NCBI GenBank assembly: GCA_042095835.1
Contig: JBELML010000036.1
Span: forward strand, 1-45,530
Direction of reading: 5' to 3'
DNA: 45,530 nucleotides
Source of the DNA: DATFKA01 sp042095835
Lineage (GTDB): Bacteria > Bacteroidota > Bacteroidia > Chitinophagales > Saprospiraceae
Shown here: piece by piece, positions 27,156 through 34,859 of the stretch
Numbering within the stretch: the stretch's first letter is position 1
Layout: each line of letters starts with the position of its first letter
Translations under genes and position numbers: made by a program
The notes under the pieces: model-generated
The model's database searches: none
Told to the model about the DNA's origin: nothing
The model's input: only the letters and a program-made list of their open reading frames with translations

Positions 27156-27581
27156 ATGAAGACGTTATTCAGTATTCTAGCCTTTTCTCTAATCAGTGTG
27201 ATGAGTTTTGCACAGACGGAGACTACCAACATTGAGTTCTTCAAAGGTACATTTGAAGAAGCTTTAGCGAAAGCTCAAGCCGAAGAAAAATTAGTTTTTG
27301 TAGATGCCTACACTGTTTGGTGCGGCCCTTGTAAATGGATGAGTAAAAATACTTTTACAGATGCCAAAGTAGCCGAGTATTTCAATGAAAATTTCATTAA
27401 TGTGAAAATGGATATGGAAAAAGGAGAAGGCCCTGGTCTTGCTCGTAAATACCGAGTAAGAGGCTACCCTACTCTACTTTTCCTCAATGGAGATGGTAGT
27501 GTTGCCAAAACCCAATTGGGCGCTCTACCCGCAGAGCCTTTTTTAGCCCTTGGAAAGGAAGTCACTGCAATTGAAGAATAG
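27156..27581 (+). CDS. Secreted thioredoxin-family protein
   Basis: 141 residues from the ATG at 27156; an upstream TTG (27132) would only add eight residues ahead of a complete signal peptide (MKTLFSILAFSLISVMSFAQ). The mature domain resembles the thioredoxin/DsbD-gamma type, with the redox motif WCGPCKWM (C56, C59), a MDMEKGEGPGLARKYRVRGY stretch and the cis-proline in GYPTLLFL. It is expected to act in the periplasm as a thiol-disulfide reductant. A strong terminator follows, so it is probably monocistronic. Confidence 0.9.
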   Translation: MKTLFSILAFSLISVMSFAQTETTNIEFFKGTFEEALAKAQAEEKLVFVDAYTVWCGPCKWMSKNTFTDAKVAEYFNENFINVKMDMEKGEGPGLARKYRVRGYPTLLFLNGDGSVAKTQLGALPAEPFLALGKEVTAIEE

Positions 27582-27601
27582 GGTTTAAAAGCTTTAAGCT
27601 T

Positions 27602-27636
27602 AAAAAGGTGAGCGGTTGTGACTGTTCACCTTTTTT
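27602..27636 (+). terminator. Rho-independent terminator after the thioredoxin gene
   Basis: AAAAAGGTGA (27602-27611) is perfectly complementary to TCACCTTTTT (27626-27635), with a 14-nt loop and a T tract. It could work on both strands. Confidence 0.88.
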
Positions 27637-27739
27637 ATTTTCCGTTAAAGAAATCAAAAATCCTAGGTGCTTTAAAATAGAGTCCTACCAGCCTAGCGTT
27701 TACCCAGCAAACCAACTTCCAAACAAGTAACCGAATTGC

Positions 27740-28282
27740 ATGAATCGAATCCTTCTCATCGTCACCCTTCTAGCATGCTCTACCTATAGCAATGCTCAAT
27801 CTTATAATACTACTGCAGGAATTCGCCTCGGCACAGATTGGGGGCTTACGGTCAAGCAGAGAGCTTATGACAATATCACCGCTGAATTCATTCTACAATC
27901 CAGTCTATTCAGAGATGAGACCATGATCACGCTACTGGGGGCATACCACCAGAAGATGATCGGAAAACGCTTTAATCTATTTTATGGTGGTGGTCTCCAC
28001 AAAGGCTGGCTCTCAAAGGACCTGGAGGGCAGTAGCTTGAAAGATCCCTTTGGTATCGACCTGATTGGTGGTATCGAATTCACGGTTGCAGGCATCAACT
28101 TCTCCTATGATTTAAAGCCGGGCATCAATCTATCAGGTGGCCAAAGTGCTGTATTCCTTCAATCGGGTCTGAGTGCTCGCTATGTATTCTCTAAACGTTC
28201 TCAGTTGAGTTGGGAACCAGATAATAAAACCCTACGACAAAACCGCCGAGATAAGCGCAGGCGAAAACGGCAGCGGAACTAA
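27740..28282 (+). CDS. Small outer-membrane beta-barrel-like protein, unknown function
   Basis: 180 residues with a signal peptide (cleavage near YSNAQSY). The mature part alternates hydrophobic and polar residues in short Gly/aromatic strands (TAGIRLGTDWGLTVKQRAY, FNLFYGGGLHKGW, GIDLIGGIEFTVAGINFSYD, GLSARYVF), as in eight-stranded barrels. An unusual strongly basic tail (about 165-180, NRRDKRRRKRQRN) follows the last strand instead of a C-terminal aromatic. I do not recognise a family; exported barrel protein is inferred. The neighbours (thioredoxin, tRNA) give no functional hint. Confidence 0.7.
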   Translation: MNRILLIVTLLACSTYSNAQSYNTTAGIRLGTDWGLTVKQRAYDNITAEFILQSSLFRDETMITLLGAYHQKMIGKRFNLFYGGGLHKGWLSKDLEGSSLKDPFGIDLIGGIEFTVAGINFSYDLKPGINLSGGQSAVFLQSGLSARYVFSKRSQLSWEPDNKTLRQNRRDKRRRKRQRN

Positions 28283-28358
28283 ATTTTCTTATCCCTGGTT
28301 GAGTAGAATGAAAGAGGAGAGATGCTGCACTAAGAAAGGTGATTTTTTTATTAGAAAA

Positions 28359-28391
28359 TTTGCCTTTGTCCTAGTCATTGCATTATATTTG
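28359..28391 (+). promoter_or_regulatory. Near-ideal Bacteroidota promoter for tRNA-His
   Basis: TTTG (28359-28362), a 21-bp spacer and TATATTTG (28384-28391) match the Bacteroidota vegetative consensus TTTG-N19-21-TAnnTTTG in every defined base. The box ends 17 bp before the tRNA. Confidence 0.8.
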
Positions 28392-28408
28392 CAGCGCTAA
28401 AAAATCAT

Positions 28409-28483
28409 GGTGATTGTAGCTCAGTTGGTTAGAGCGCTGGATTGTGGTTCCAGAGGCCGCGGGTTCAAATCCCGTCTTTCACC
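28409..28483 (+). tRNA. tRNA-His (anticodon GTG)
   Basis: The cloverleaf is clear: D arm GCTC...GAGC, anticodon stem CTGGA/TCCAG around TTGTGGT (anticodon GTG), T arm GCGGG-TTCAAAT-CCCGT. An encoded G at 28409 can pair with C73 (28483), the identity feature of histidine tRNAs. The acceptor stem GTGATTG/CTTTCAC has two adjacent U-U oppositions at pairs 5-68 and 6-67, which is odd. CCA is not encoded. A strong promoter lies upstream and a perfect hairpin 10 bp downstream. Confidence 0.93.
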
Positions 28484-28492
28484 CTACTGACG

Positions 28493-28530
28493 AAATCCCG
28501 AATTATCGCCTACGGCGTTTTTCGGGATTT
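28493..28530 (+). terminator. Hairpin after tRNA-His, possible terminator or repeat element
   Basis: AAATCCCGAA (28493-28502) and TTCGGGATTT (28521-28530) are perfect complements. Inside them CGCC (28507-28510) and GGCG (28514-28517) form a second short stem. There is no classical U tract after the stem. The AATCCCG/CGGGAT core recurs at 45410-45440, so this may be a dispersed palindromic repeat that also ends transcription. Confidence 0.6.
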
Positions 28531-28710
28531 GTTGTTGTAGATCAAGCCTTGATTTTCAAAACTTACAGATTTCATCAGTAGCGCTGATATGCAGAAAATG
28601 GTGGAGCATTGTCAGTACAGTCGCGGAAACTTGTGGATTGATAAGCTAGATCTTCAGGAGTTTAATGGTGAGTCCTTCTATGGTGTTTTCGGTTATTCTC
28701 TTACCTATAT

Positions 28711-29211
28711 GTCTGAATTGGGATTCGTGGGATTCATAGATTTTAGGAGTTATTTCTTGTTATCTGGATGGTTTAGATTGTACACTCTTTTGAATTCCAG
28801 ACTTCGCGAACCAAAATTAATTAGTAGACCAATAGGTAAGTTGTAGGCTTGACAATAATTCATAGCCTGTGCCAAGTGGACATCTTCTAACTTGATGATC
28901 GCTTTTAGTTCTACCATAATTTTATCTTCAACAAAGAAGTCTACTCTCCTGGTCCCAATTTGAGTATCTCGGTAAAAAATTTCCATCTCCATTTCTCTTA
29001 GAAAAGATAAACCTTGCTCTTGCATCTCAATAGCCAGAGCCCTTTGGTAGATAAGCTCCTGAAAACCATTACCTAGAGTGCTGTGTACTTTCATAGCGCA
29101 ACCAATAATACTGTGAGTTAAGGATTTGTCTTTCATCCTAGTAAAATATCAATAAAAATCTAATCCATTTGATTCCTACCATCCATAAATCCTGAAAATC
29201 CTAATCCAGAC
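28711..29211 (-). mobile_element. Candidate 501-bp inverted-repeat cassette carrying a GxxExxY gene
   Basis: The 39 bases at 28711-28749 (beginning GTCTGAATTG) and the reverse complement of 29173-29211 (beginning GTCTGGATTA) agree at 28 of 39 positions without gaps. They face each other around one small gene, whose stop codon directly follows the left repeat. Both arms contain spaced GGATT words (GTCTGAATTGGGATT versus GTCTGGATTAGGATT). I recall similar GTCTGAAT..AGGATT repeats beside GxxExxY genes in other genomes, but cannot verify this here. No target-site duplication was found. Mobility is inferred. Confidence 0.5.
28750..29136 (-). CDS. GxxExxY protein (PD-(D/E)XK nuclease-like)
   Basis: 128 residues. 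The family motif GFQELIY (G-x-x-E-x-x-Y) is at about 24-30, after the typical N-terminal helix SIIGCAMKVHSTLGNG. Further on RRVDFFVEDKIMVELKAI supplies D-x(n)-E-x-K, the catalytic signature of the PD-(D/E)XK fold to which this family is assigned. DVHLAQAMNYCQAYNLPIGLLINFG is the conserved C-terminal part. The biological role of GxxExxY proteins is not established. The gene fills the space between two imperfect inverted repeats, which suggests a cassette or transposable unit. All key residues look intact. Confidence 0.88.
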   Translation of the reverse strand: MKDKSLTHSIIGCAMKVHSTLGNGFQELIYQRALAIEMQEQGLSFLREMEMEIFYRDTQIGTRRVDFFVEDKIMVELKAIIKLEDVHLAQAMNYCQAYNLPIGLLINFGSRSLEFKRVYNLNHPDNKK

Positions 29212-29252
29212 CACTTGCTTTTCCATCAAACCAAGAACTTATACCTCCTCCA

Positions 29253-30233
29253 TCAATAAGCATCTGTATGGTCTGCCCAAATCAAGGCAGCGGCACCTGA
29301 TATAGCTGCCGTTTTACCCGGTAGACCCGATAAAATAATCTTGACCTTACCTTTGTAGACTTGTAGGAGATTTTCTTCAAAATATTGGTGTAAGGGCTCT
29401 AATATCCACTTTCCAGAATTGACCAAACCGCCCATTAAAATGAAGGCTTCTGGTTGGGAGAAAGCCGTAAAATTAGCCATCGCTTTGCCTAAAATCTGAG
29501 CAGTAAAATCAAAGGCTTTAAGTGCGATCGGATCTCCTTCTGCTGCGGCTTGTGTGATCTCCTCACCGTGTAAATCATTATAGGCAATAGTGCGGAAACG
29601 GCTCTCATCCATGTACATGCTTTGCATATACATAATGGTACGCTTCAGACCAGTTGCCGACACATAAGCTTCCAAACCACCTCGGACCCCCAAACCCGTA
29701 AGGCGACCATCACCTAGGGTCATATCCACATGGCCCAACTCTCCTGCAAAACCATCAAAGCCCGTGATGAGTTGGCCATTGGCCACAATACCTGCACCGA
29801 ATCCTGTACCCAAGGTGATCGCAATAAAATCTTGGAGCCCCTTAGCTGCACCAAAAATCATCTCCCCTAGAGCTGCTGCATTAGCATCATTCGTGATTTT
29901 CATCGGAATGGGCATTCGTTCCTTAAGTTTAGCGAGAATAGGAACCACTCCTTTCCAGGCAAGATTCGCGGCATGAACAATCGTACCATCTCTATTGGAG
30001 GCATTGGGAGCTCCAATCCCACAACCAATCAAGTGGGTATCTTCCGCAACTTGGGCTTGCAAAACTCCAACAGTGGTCACGATTTGATCTAGGTAATCAT
30101 CAATATCAGGATACTTCCTGGTCCGAAAAAAAGTATGAGAAAGTACCTTGCCTTCTACATTTACTAATCCAATCTTAGTCTTAGTACCTCCGATATCTAT
30201 TCCGATTGCTAAATCCATACCTGTATAGTTCAT
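29253..30233 (-). CDS. ROK-family sugar kinase-like protein lacking the zinc cysteines
   Basis: 326 residues. The phosphate-binding N-terminus GIDIGGTKTKIGLV (about 11-24), the catalytic TNDANAAALGE and the second ATP-binding LGTGFGAGIV are intact. The ROK signature region reads GHVDMTLGDGRLTGLGVRGGLEAYVSATG. The histidine is kept but the three cysteines of the usual CxCGxxGCLE zinc site are T, L and G. A glucokinase-like role is likely. Zinc-free ROK proteins are known, so this is a variant rather than proof of inactivity. The start could also be M6. No DNA-binding domain is present. Confidence 0.86.
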   Translation of the reverse strand: MNYTGMDLAIGIDIGGTKTKIGLVNVEGKVLSHTFFRTRKYPDIDDYLDQIVTTVGVLQAQVAEDTHLIGCGIGAPNASNRDGTIVHAANLAWKGVVPILAKLKERMPIPMKITNDANAAALGEMIFGAAKGLQDFIAITLGTGFGAGIVANGQLITGFDGFAGELGHVDMTLGDGRLTGLGVRGGLEAYVSATGLKRTIMYMQSMYMDESRFRTIAYNDLHGEEITQAAAEGDPIALKAFDFTAQILGKAMANFTAFSQPEAFILMGGLVNSGKWILEPLHQYFEENLLQVYKGKVKIILSGLPGKTAAISGAAALIWADHTDAY

Positions 30234-30349
30234 CGATTATTTTGCCACTATAATACGAAATTCCACAAGCTAAATCAGCAGTAGGCGTCAATAATTCGAT
30301 AAAACCTCACCAAGGATAGCCAATCAGTAGCGACTCTACCCTATACAGA

Positions 30350-31078
30350 CTATTCCTCGGTTTTCACCAATATATCAGACCCTAAATATGCTTCAGAGCT
30401 TATATCATACCAATGCTTCATCCGTGGTAGAAGTACATCATCAACCTCAAAGGTTCCATCATAAACCAAACGCTCTCCTACCTTTTCTCCGTTTTCCATT
30501 TTATACATATCCATACCCAAAAAGGCATCATCTTTTTTAGCAATATAAAGGCACCAATTTTTGGTAAACATAGGTTCCCTGAGCACTATATCTATAGCAT
30601 AAGCCACTTGCCCATTAAAGCGTGTTTTTGACACCTGCGTTATGCGCTCTATAAAATCGTCATCCAGCGTCATCGGCAGACCAAATTGGATGAAATAAAA
30701 TCGTTTATACCCAAGTGGAGATTGAGGAGCAAGTCGGTATTTTTCTCGCCATGCCTCCGGAAAAGAAGATTCGCCATCTATTAATACGCTCGGCGCTCCA
30801 TTGGAGTCCACAATATAAGTGGCGATTTTTTCTCCTCGATTCCGGTCCAATTTAAAGTAGCCTGTTTCATAGTTCAGGGTGACTTTCGAGTAGCGGTCCG
30901 TCGATTGAGGTCGTGGTTCTTGGATATGTGCCTGGTAGCGAAGCTTAGAGAATTTCGCCTGTGGATCGTACTTTTGTATGCTCCGTTCAATAATTTTTTC
31001 GCCCTTTTCAATGGGTCCAGGACTGGGGTAAAAGCCAGCTGTCGATAAAAAAAGTAGGCAAATAGATAATAATTTCAT
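30350..31078 (-). CDS. Exported protein of DUF6503-like type, function unknown
   Basis: 242 residues with a signal peptide (MKLLSICLLFLSTAGFYPS). The mature protein alternates beta strands (YRAxx, VTLNYETGYFKLDRNR, VAYAIDIVLREPMFTKNWCLYIAKKDD, LVYDGTFEVDDVLLPRMKHWY), a pattern of LolA/LppX-like half-barrels that hold lipids. The resemblance to DUF6503 proteins of Bacteroidota is from memory and tentative. It is transcribed away from the AraC-type regulator, with a 145-bp spacer that could be shared. Beyond an envelope location I would not assign a function. Confidence 0.6.
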   Translation of the reverse strand: MKLLSICLLFLSTAGFYPSPGPIEKGEKIIERSIQKYDPQAKFSKLRYQAHIQEPRPQSTDRYSKVTLNYETGYFKLDRNRGEKIATYIVDSNGAPSVLIDGESSFPEAWREKYRLAPQSPLGYKRFYFIQFGLPMTLDDDFIERITQVSKTRFNGQVAYAIDIVLREPMFTKNWCLYIAKKDDAFLGMDMYKMENGEKVGERLVYDGTFEVDDVLLPRMKHWYDISSEAYLGSDILVKTEE

Positions 31079-31169
31079 ATGCTGATTAATTTAGTTTAAT
31101 TGAACTTGTATTATGTTTCCATAAAGATATAGCTAAGGAGCCGCAGCTTCTTTAATCCAGCAGTTTGGC

Positions 31170-31196
31170 TTGTCTCAATCCAATAGAATGAGACAA
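31170..31196. promoter_or_regulatory. Inverted repeat upstream of the AraC-type regulator gene
   Basis: TTGTCTCA (31170-31177) and TGAGACAA (31189-31196) are perfect 8-bp complements 11 bp apart. The site ends 27 bp before the ATG at 31224. It lies in the spacer between this regulator and the divergent DUF6503-like gene, so it is a candidate operator for one or both. Confidence 0.5.
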
Positions 31197-31223
31197 AACT
31201 TTTTTACTAAAGACAATCACTCG

Positions 31224-32303
31224 ATGACATTTTACATTTTTCAAACCCTTCTTTTTGCGGGTCTTTTGAATGCAGCTATCTTAATGTTTGCCCTTCCGCA
31301 GCTACCTATTCAAGATAGGAGACCGCCCATTTTATTAGGCTTACTTATTTTTCTAATCGCCTTATCATTTGTTTCTTTTGGTATTCTACCTCGTATCAGG
31401 CGTGTTGTAGAATGGGTAAACCTGAGTCATGTCCCAGTGAATTTCTTTATTGGGCCGCTATTTTTGTTTTTAGTGCGTAGCATTTTTCTAAAAAATTGGA
31501 AATGGAAAGCAAGCCATTGGCTACACCTACTTCCTGGTATATTAGATCTATTTCTTGTGATTAGCGTTTGGGTTTACGTGGCTAGCTCTCCGCCTCTTGA
31601 TCGAATCGCCTTTTTCTATCAAGCTAATTTTTCCTTGGGCTATAATGGCCTACTTTTGGTCTTTAGTGCGTTCTATCTTCTGAGATCCATCAGGGTATAT
31701 CAGCATGCTCAGCTGCCTGATGCCAAGGGCAAAATGTATCAGCTCATTTTCTACGGCATGTGCGGTCTGTTGAGCCTTTGGTTATTGTTCTTTTTGATCG
31801 AAATGCTGCAATATCCACAGCCTTTGTGCCGAAAGTACTTCTCTCCTATTTGTCTTTTAGCACTCGCCTTTTATTTATTGATTGGATACAAAGTCATTAT
31901 CAATCCCAAACGAATCACTGCTTTACCCAAGAAAAATTCGAACCTCAGCGAGGATCATCTTTTAGAGACTTTTCAACAATTGCAAGCTACTATCGTAGGC
32001 CAGGGCCTATACCTCAACCCCGATTTGAACCAGGCTGCATTAATCAACCAACTGAGTGTTCCAGAATATTTAATTTCAAAAGCCGTTCAAAAGGGAGGCG
32101 AACAATCCTTCCCAGATTTTATCAATAGACTTCGAGTAGAATCATTTTTAAAAAAATTGGATCAAGGTATGGATCAATCTTTTACCTTATTCTCCCTAGC
32201 GCAGGAGTCGGGCTTTAAATCAAGGGCAACCTTTTATCGTGCCTTTAAAAAACATACGGGCATGACTCCGGGAAGGTATAAGGCACAACACAAAAAGTCC
32301 TAG
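31224..32303 (+). CDS. Membrane-anchored AraC-family transcriptional regulator
   Basis: 359 residues from ATG 31224; ATG 31188 or TTG 31170 would extend it but would run through an inverted repeat. The N-terminal half has about seven hydrophobic segments (FYIFQTLLFAGLLNAAILMF, LLGLLIFLIALSFVSFGIL, FFIGPLFLFLVRSIF, LLHLLPGILDLFLVISVWV and others). The C-terminal ~100 residues are an AraC/XylS helix-turn-helix domain (ESFLKKLDQGMDQSFTLFSL, SGFKSRATFYRAFKKHTGMTPGRYKAQ). Such fusions are frequent in Bacteroidota and probably sense a membrane or extracellular signal. Targets are unknown; the divergent secreted-protein gene is a candidate. Confidence 0.88.
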   Translation: MTFYIFQTLLFAGLLNAAILMFALPQLPIQDRRPPILLGLLIFLIALSFVSFGILPRIRRVVEWVNLSHVPVNFFIGPLFLFLVRSIFLKNWKWKASHWLHLLPGILDLFLVISVWVYVASSPPLDRIAFFYQANFSLGYNGLLLVFSAFYLLRSIRVYQHAQLPDAKGKMYQLIFYGMCGLLSLWLLFFLIEMLQYPQPLCRKYFSPICLLALAFYLLIGYKVIINPKRITALPKKNSNLSEDHLLETFQQLQATIVGQGLYLNPDLNQAALINQLSVPEYLISKAVQKGGEQSFPDFINRLRVESFLKKLDQGMDQSFTLFSLAQESGFKSRATFYRAFKKHTGMTPGRYKAQHKKS

Positions 32304-32440
32304 CCGCAATAGGGATGCTAAATGTTCAGTTGAGCGCCATTTTTGTTCAATTCACTTGGAGTAGTTGCCAACTTATTTACTCAATTGCCTATTTTGTAGG
32401 AAAGTAGATTTAATCCTATTCCAACAGTTAAAATTAAAAC

Positions 32441-32839
32441 ATGAACAACAAAAAGTTAATCATTCAATGCTTATGTGGCCTATGCTTGCTCCTGACTGCT
32501 AGCTTGCAGGCTCAGTCTAGCATAGAAGGGAAATGGCAAGACCCTGACAAAGGGAATACCATTCTCATTTATGAAGAGGATGGCCTTTTTTATGGCCAAC
32601 TCATAGCAGCAGCAAATGCAGAAGAGAATGCCAAAATCCAGGAACATGGTGATAAAATTGTCCTTTTCCGGCAATTCGAGAAGAAAAGTGAAACGGAGTT
32701 TTGCTGTGGGACCATTTATCAACCAAAAGCCAAGAAAAAATTAAAAGGAGAGTTGAAATTACTAAGCCAAAATGAGCTTAAGGTTACTGGTAAACTGGGC
32801 CTAATCAAAGGAAGTAAAGTCTGGAAACGAGTAGAATAA
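32441..32839 (+). CDS. DUF2147 secreted protein
   Basis: 132 residues with a signal peptide ending near LQAQSS. DUF2147 features are visible: IEGKWQDPDKGNTILIYEEDG near the start of the mature part, FYGQLIAA, and the terminal KLGLIKGSKVWKRVE, which corresponds to the family's G..W.R ending. The fold is thought to be a lipocalin-like barrel of unknown role. It lies 27 bp ahead of a LytS-type kinase gene, so it probably opens a three-gene operon and may report on the same stimulus. Confidence 0.85.
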   Translation: MNNKKLIIQCLCGLCLLLTASLQAQSSIEGKWQDPDKGNTILIYEEDGLFYGQLIAAANAEENAKIQEHGDKIVLFRQFEKKSETEFCCGTIYQPKAKKKLKGELKLLSQNELKVTGKLGLIKGSKVWKRVE

Positions 32840-32866
32840 ATTAGTCCACCATTTGAAGCCTCCGCC

Positions 32867-33841
32867 TTGAAAGTAAAAATCAGTCATATTCTCCCAATCA
32901 TCCTGGCTATTATTTTACCAGGTTTAAGTTTCTACACGAAGCTCGAGCTAGAAACGATTGGTCAACTTGGTTTTTATTTGGGATGGCTGGTGGCTTCCCT
33001 CCTGCTGTATCTGCTTTGGCATATTCTATGGTATCTATGGAAGCCCGAAGCAGCTATTAAAAGCCCCATTTTCTGGATTTTGGTTGTCCTATTCGCATCT
33101 ATTCTGGGAGGTATGGTTTACTCTTCTGCTACAGATGAGATAAGTCCCATAAATTGGCCCTACCCCCTACGGTTTTTATTAGTAAGCATTGTTTTTCTCG
33201 CTATCCAATATGCTTTAAAAGCCCAACAAAACATAACCCAATTACTCTTAGAAAAGGAGCAGATCCAAACCGAAAATTATAGAGTCCAACTCAAGGCCCT
33301 ACAAGCTAAAGTCGATCCACATTTTCTATTCAATTCACTCAACACCTTACGCTCGATGGTTCGGCAAGGACATGAGAATGCTGAAACCTTCATCATTAAT
33401 CTTTCAGATTTTTTCCGGCAAACCCTCCGAAATAATGAGAATTCAACCATCCCACTTTCAGAGGAATTAGCAGTACTAGAGTCCTTCCTATTTTTAATGA
33501 AAAATCGGAATGAAAAAGCGATAAAAGTAACGATGGACATTAGCGATCAGGATTTATCTAAACACGTACCAACCCTGGCTCTTCAGGTAATTGCTGAAAA
33601 TTGCTTTAAGCACAACAGTATGACCACCAAGCATCCACTTCATATAAAAGTGCAGAGTATGGCTGGAGACTACCTTGCTGTGACTAATAATGTCCAAGCC
33701 AAAATCATTCCAGAGGAGAATTCTGGCTTTGGTTTAGAACTTCTCCGCAAGCGTTACGCCTTAATGAAAATTGAAAATGGGATACTTATTGAATCCAAGC
33801 CAGATTTTTTTACGGTACAATTAAAATTACTGCCACAATGA
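32867..33841 (+). CDS. LytS-type sensor histidine kinase (His_kinase family)
   Basis: 324 residues. About four membrane helices (7-25, 34-56, 67-87, 101-118) lead to a short coiled coil and the His_kinase block LQAKVDPHFLFNSLNTL with H152. The N-box is in LQVIAENCFKHNSM and the G-box is reduced to NSGFGLELLRKRYALM. There is no ATG before the first helix. The reading frame opens after the stop of the DUF2147 gene, and the TTG at 32867 is the best start (ATT at 32840 is the only alternative seen). Its stop overlaps the response regulator ATG by 4 bp, so the pair is translationally coupled. Confidence 0.9.
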   Translation: MKVKISHILPIILAIILPGLSFYTKLELETIGQLGFYLGWLVASLLLYLLWHILWYLWKPEAAIKSPIFWILVVLFASILGGMVYSSATDEISPINWPYPLRFLLVSIVFLAIQYALKAQQNITQLLLEKEQIQTENYRVQLKALQAKVDPHFLFNSLNTLRSMVRQGHENAETFIINLSDFFRQTLRNNENSTIPLSEELAVLESFLFLMKNRNEKAIKVTMDISDQDLSKHVPTLALQVIAENCFKHNSMTTKHPLHIKVQSMAGDYLAVTNNVQAKIIPEENSGFGLELLRKRYALMKIENGILIESKPDFFTVQLKLLPQ

Positions 33842-34590
33842 ATATTTTAATTGTAGAAGACGAATTGCATACGGCTGTTTTGCTAAAAGAAATCATCGAA
33901 CAAGATGAGGATTTCATTGTCATTGAGCGATTAGAATCGGTGATGGATGCCGTCCACTACTTAGGAAAATATCAGAAAAATTTGCACCTCTTATTCTTCG
34001 ATATTCAATTAGCTGATGGACCTAGTTTTGAAATCTTTAAACACGTAGATGTAGAAGTACCCGTTGTTTTTTGTACCGCCTACGATGAATACACCCTAGC
34101 AGCTATTAAGAACAATGGCATCGATTATATTCTGAAGCCTTTCAAAGAAGAAGAAATTCATCAGGCTCTGCAAAGGTTTAAAAAGTTGCAGCAATCTCTG
34201 CAATCTAAAGTCATTGCTCCAATAGCATTTTCTCCAACACCAAGTCCTCGGTACCAACAAAGCTTCGTAACCCAATATCGAGAAAAGTCATTGGTCAAAA
34301 AGGTAGAGGAGGTCGCCCTTTTTAGCGTAGAAAATGAGTCCGTTTATCTATACACCTTAACCAATAACCGCTATCCATTATTCAAAAAGATGGAGTATAT
34401 AGAATCCGTATGTGATCCCCAGCAATTCTTTAGGATCAATCGCCAAATGTTGATCAACCGAAATGTGATTCGATCTTTCGAGGCTTATTTCAATCGTAAA
34501 ATTGTATTAAACTTGAGCATTCCCTTCTCTGAACCCGTAATTGTGAGCCGCCTCAAGGTCTCTCCTTTTAAGCGATGGCTAGAACAATGA
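33838..34590 (+). CDS. LytTR-family response regulator
   Basis: 250 residues. The receiver domain has the acidic pair (E7, D8), phospho-acceptor D55 (LLFFDIQLADG), T80 and K100 (YILKPF). The C-terminal LytTR DNA-binding domain (about 150-250) includes EEVALFSVENESVYLYT, QFFRINRQMLINRNVI and a final VSRLKVSPFKRWLEQ. It is the cognate partner of the overlapping LytS-type kinase. The 3' end converges with, and overlaps by about 105 bp, the antisense reading frame of the degraded GDSL esterase gene. The regulator itself appears complete. Confidence 0.92.
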   Translation: MNILIVEDELHTAVLLKEIIEQDEDFIVIERLESVMDAVHYLGKYQKNLHLLFFDIQLADGPSFEIFKHVDVEVPVVFCTAYDEYTLAAIKNNGIDYILKPFKEEEIHQALQRFKKLQQSLQSKVIAPIAFSPTPSPRYQQSFVTQYREKSLVKKVEEVALFSVENESVYLYTLTNNRYPLFKKMEYIESVCDPQQFFRINRQMLINRNVIRSFEAYFNRKIVLNLSIPFSEPVIVSRLKVSPFKRWLEQ

Positions 34591-34859
34591 ATGCTATTAT
34601 CTGGTCGGCTTTTCCAATATCTTTTCAAGCACAAATCGGGATAAGCAGCCAGCGTATTGATTTTTGGTGTTTTAAAGTACCCAGCAGGCACGCTATGTCC
34701 GTGAAATACCCTATTCACCCTTTTATTGTCAGGCCATTGGAGCAATAGTTGTTCCTTCAAGTCGATAAGGTAATCACTTCTTTGCTGAGCTTCTGTGGTA
34801 CAACAAAAGAGCAGCAATATAATTGTAGAAGATAGCAGTGCTTTCAAGATGTTTGGCAT
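34485..34859 (-). pseudogene. Truncated SGNH/GDSL hydrolase remnant
   Basis: The 124-codon frame starts with a signal peptide and then block I of SGNH hydrolases: VFHGHSVPAGYFKTP (51-65, catalytic S56) and NTLAAYPDLCL. Homologues continue for some 200 residues to the Asp-His block. Here recognisable similarity ends near residue 78, about where the lytTR gene ends on the other strand (34590). A +1 shift near 34620 gives LEKILEKPTR and a stop at 34597-34599. The open frame instead runs on as antisense of lytTR. The ATG abuts the sulfatase stop codon (TAA-ATG), so an esterase was probably once coupled to the sulfatase. Confidence 0.75.

Noticed and set aside
28589..28846. 85-codon plus-strand frame after tRNA-His
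   Set aside because: It runs through the left inverted repeat and then antisense into the GxxExxY gene; no recognisable features.
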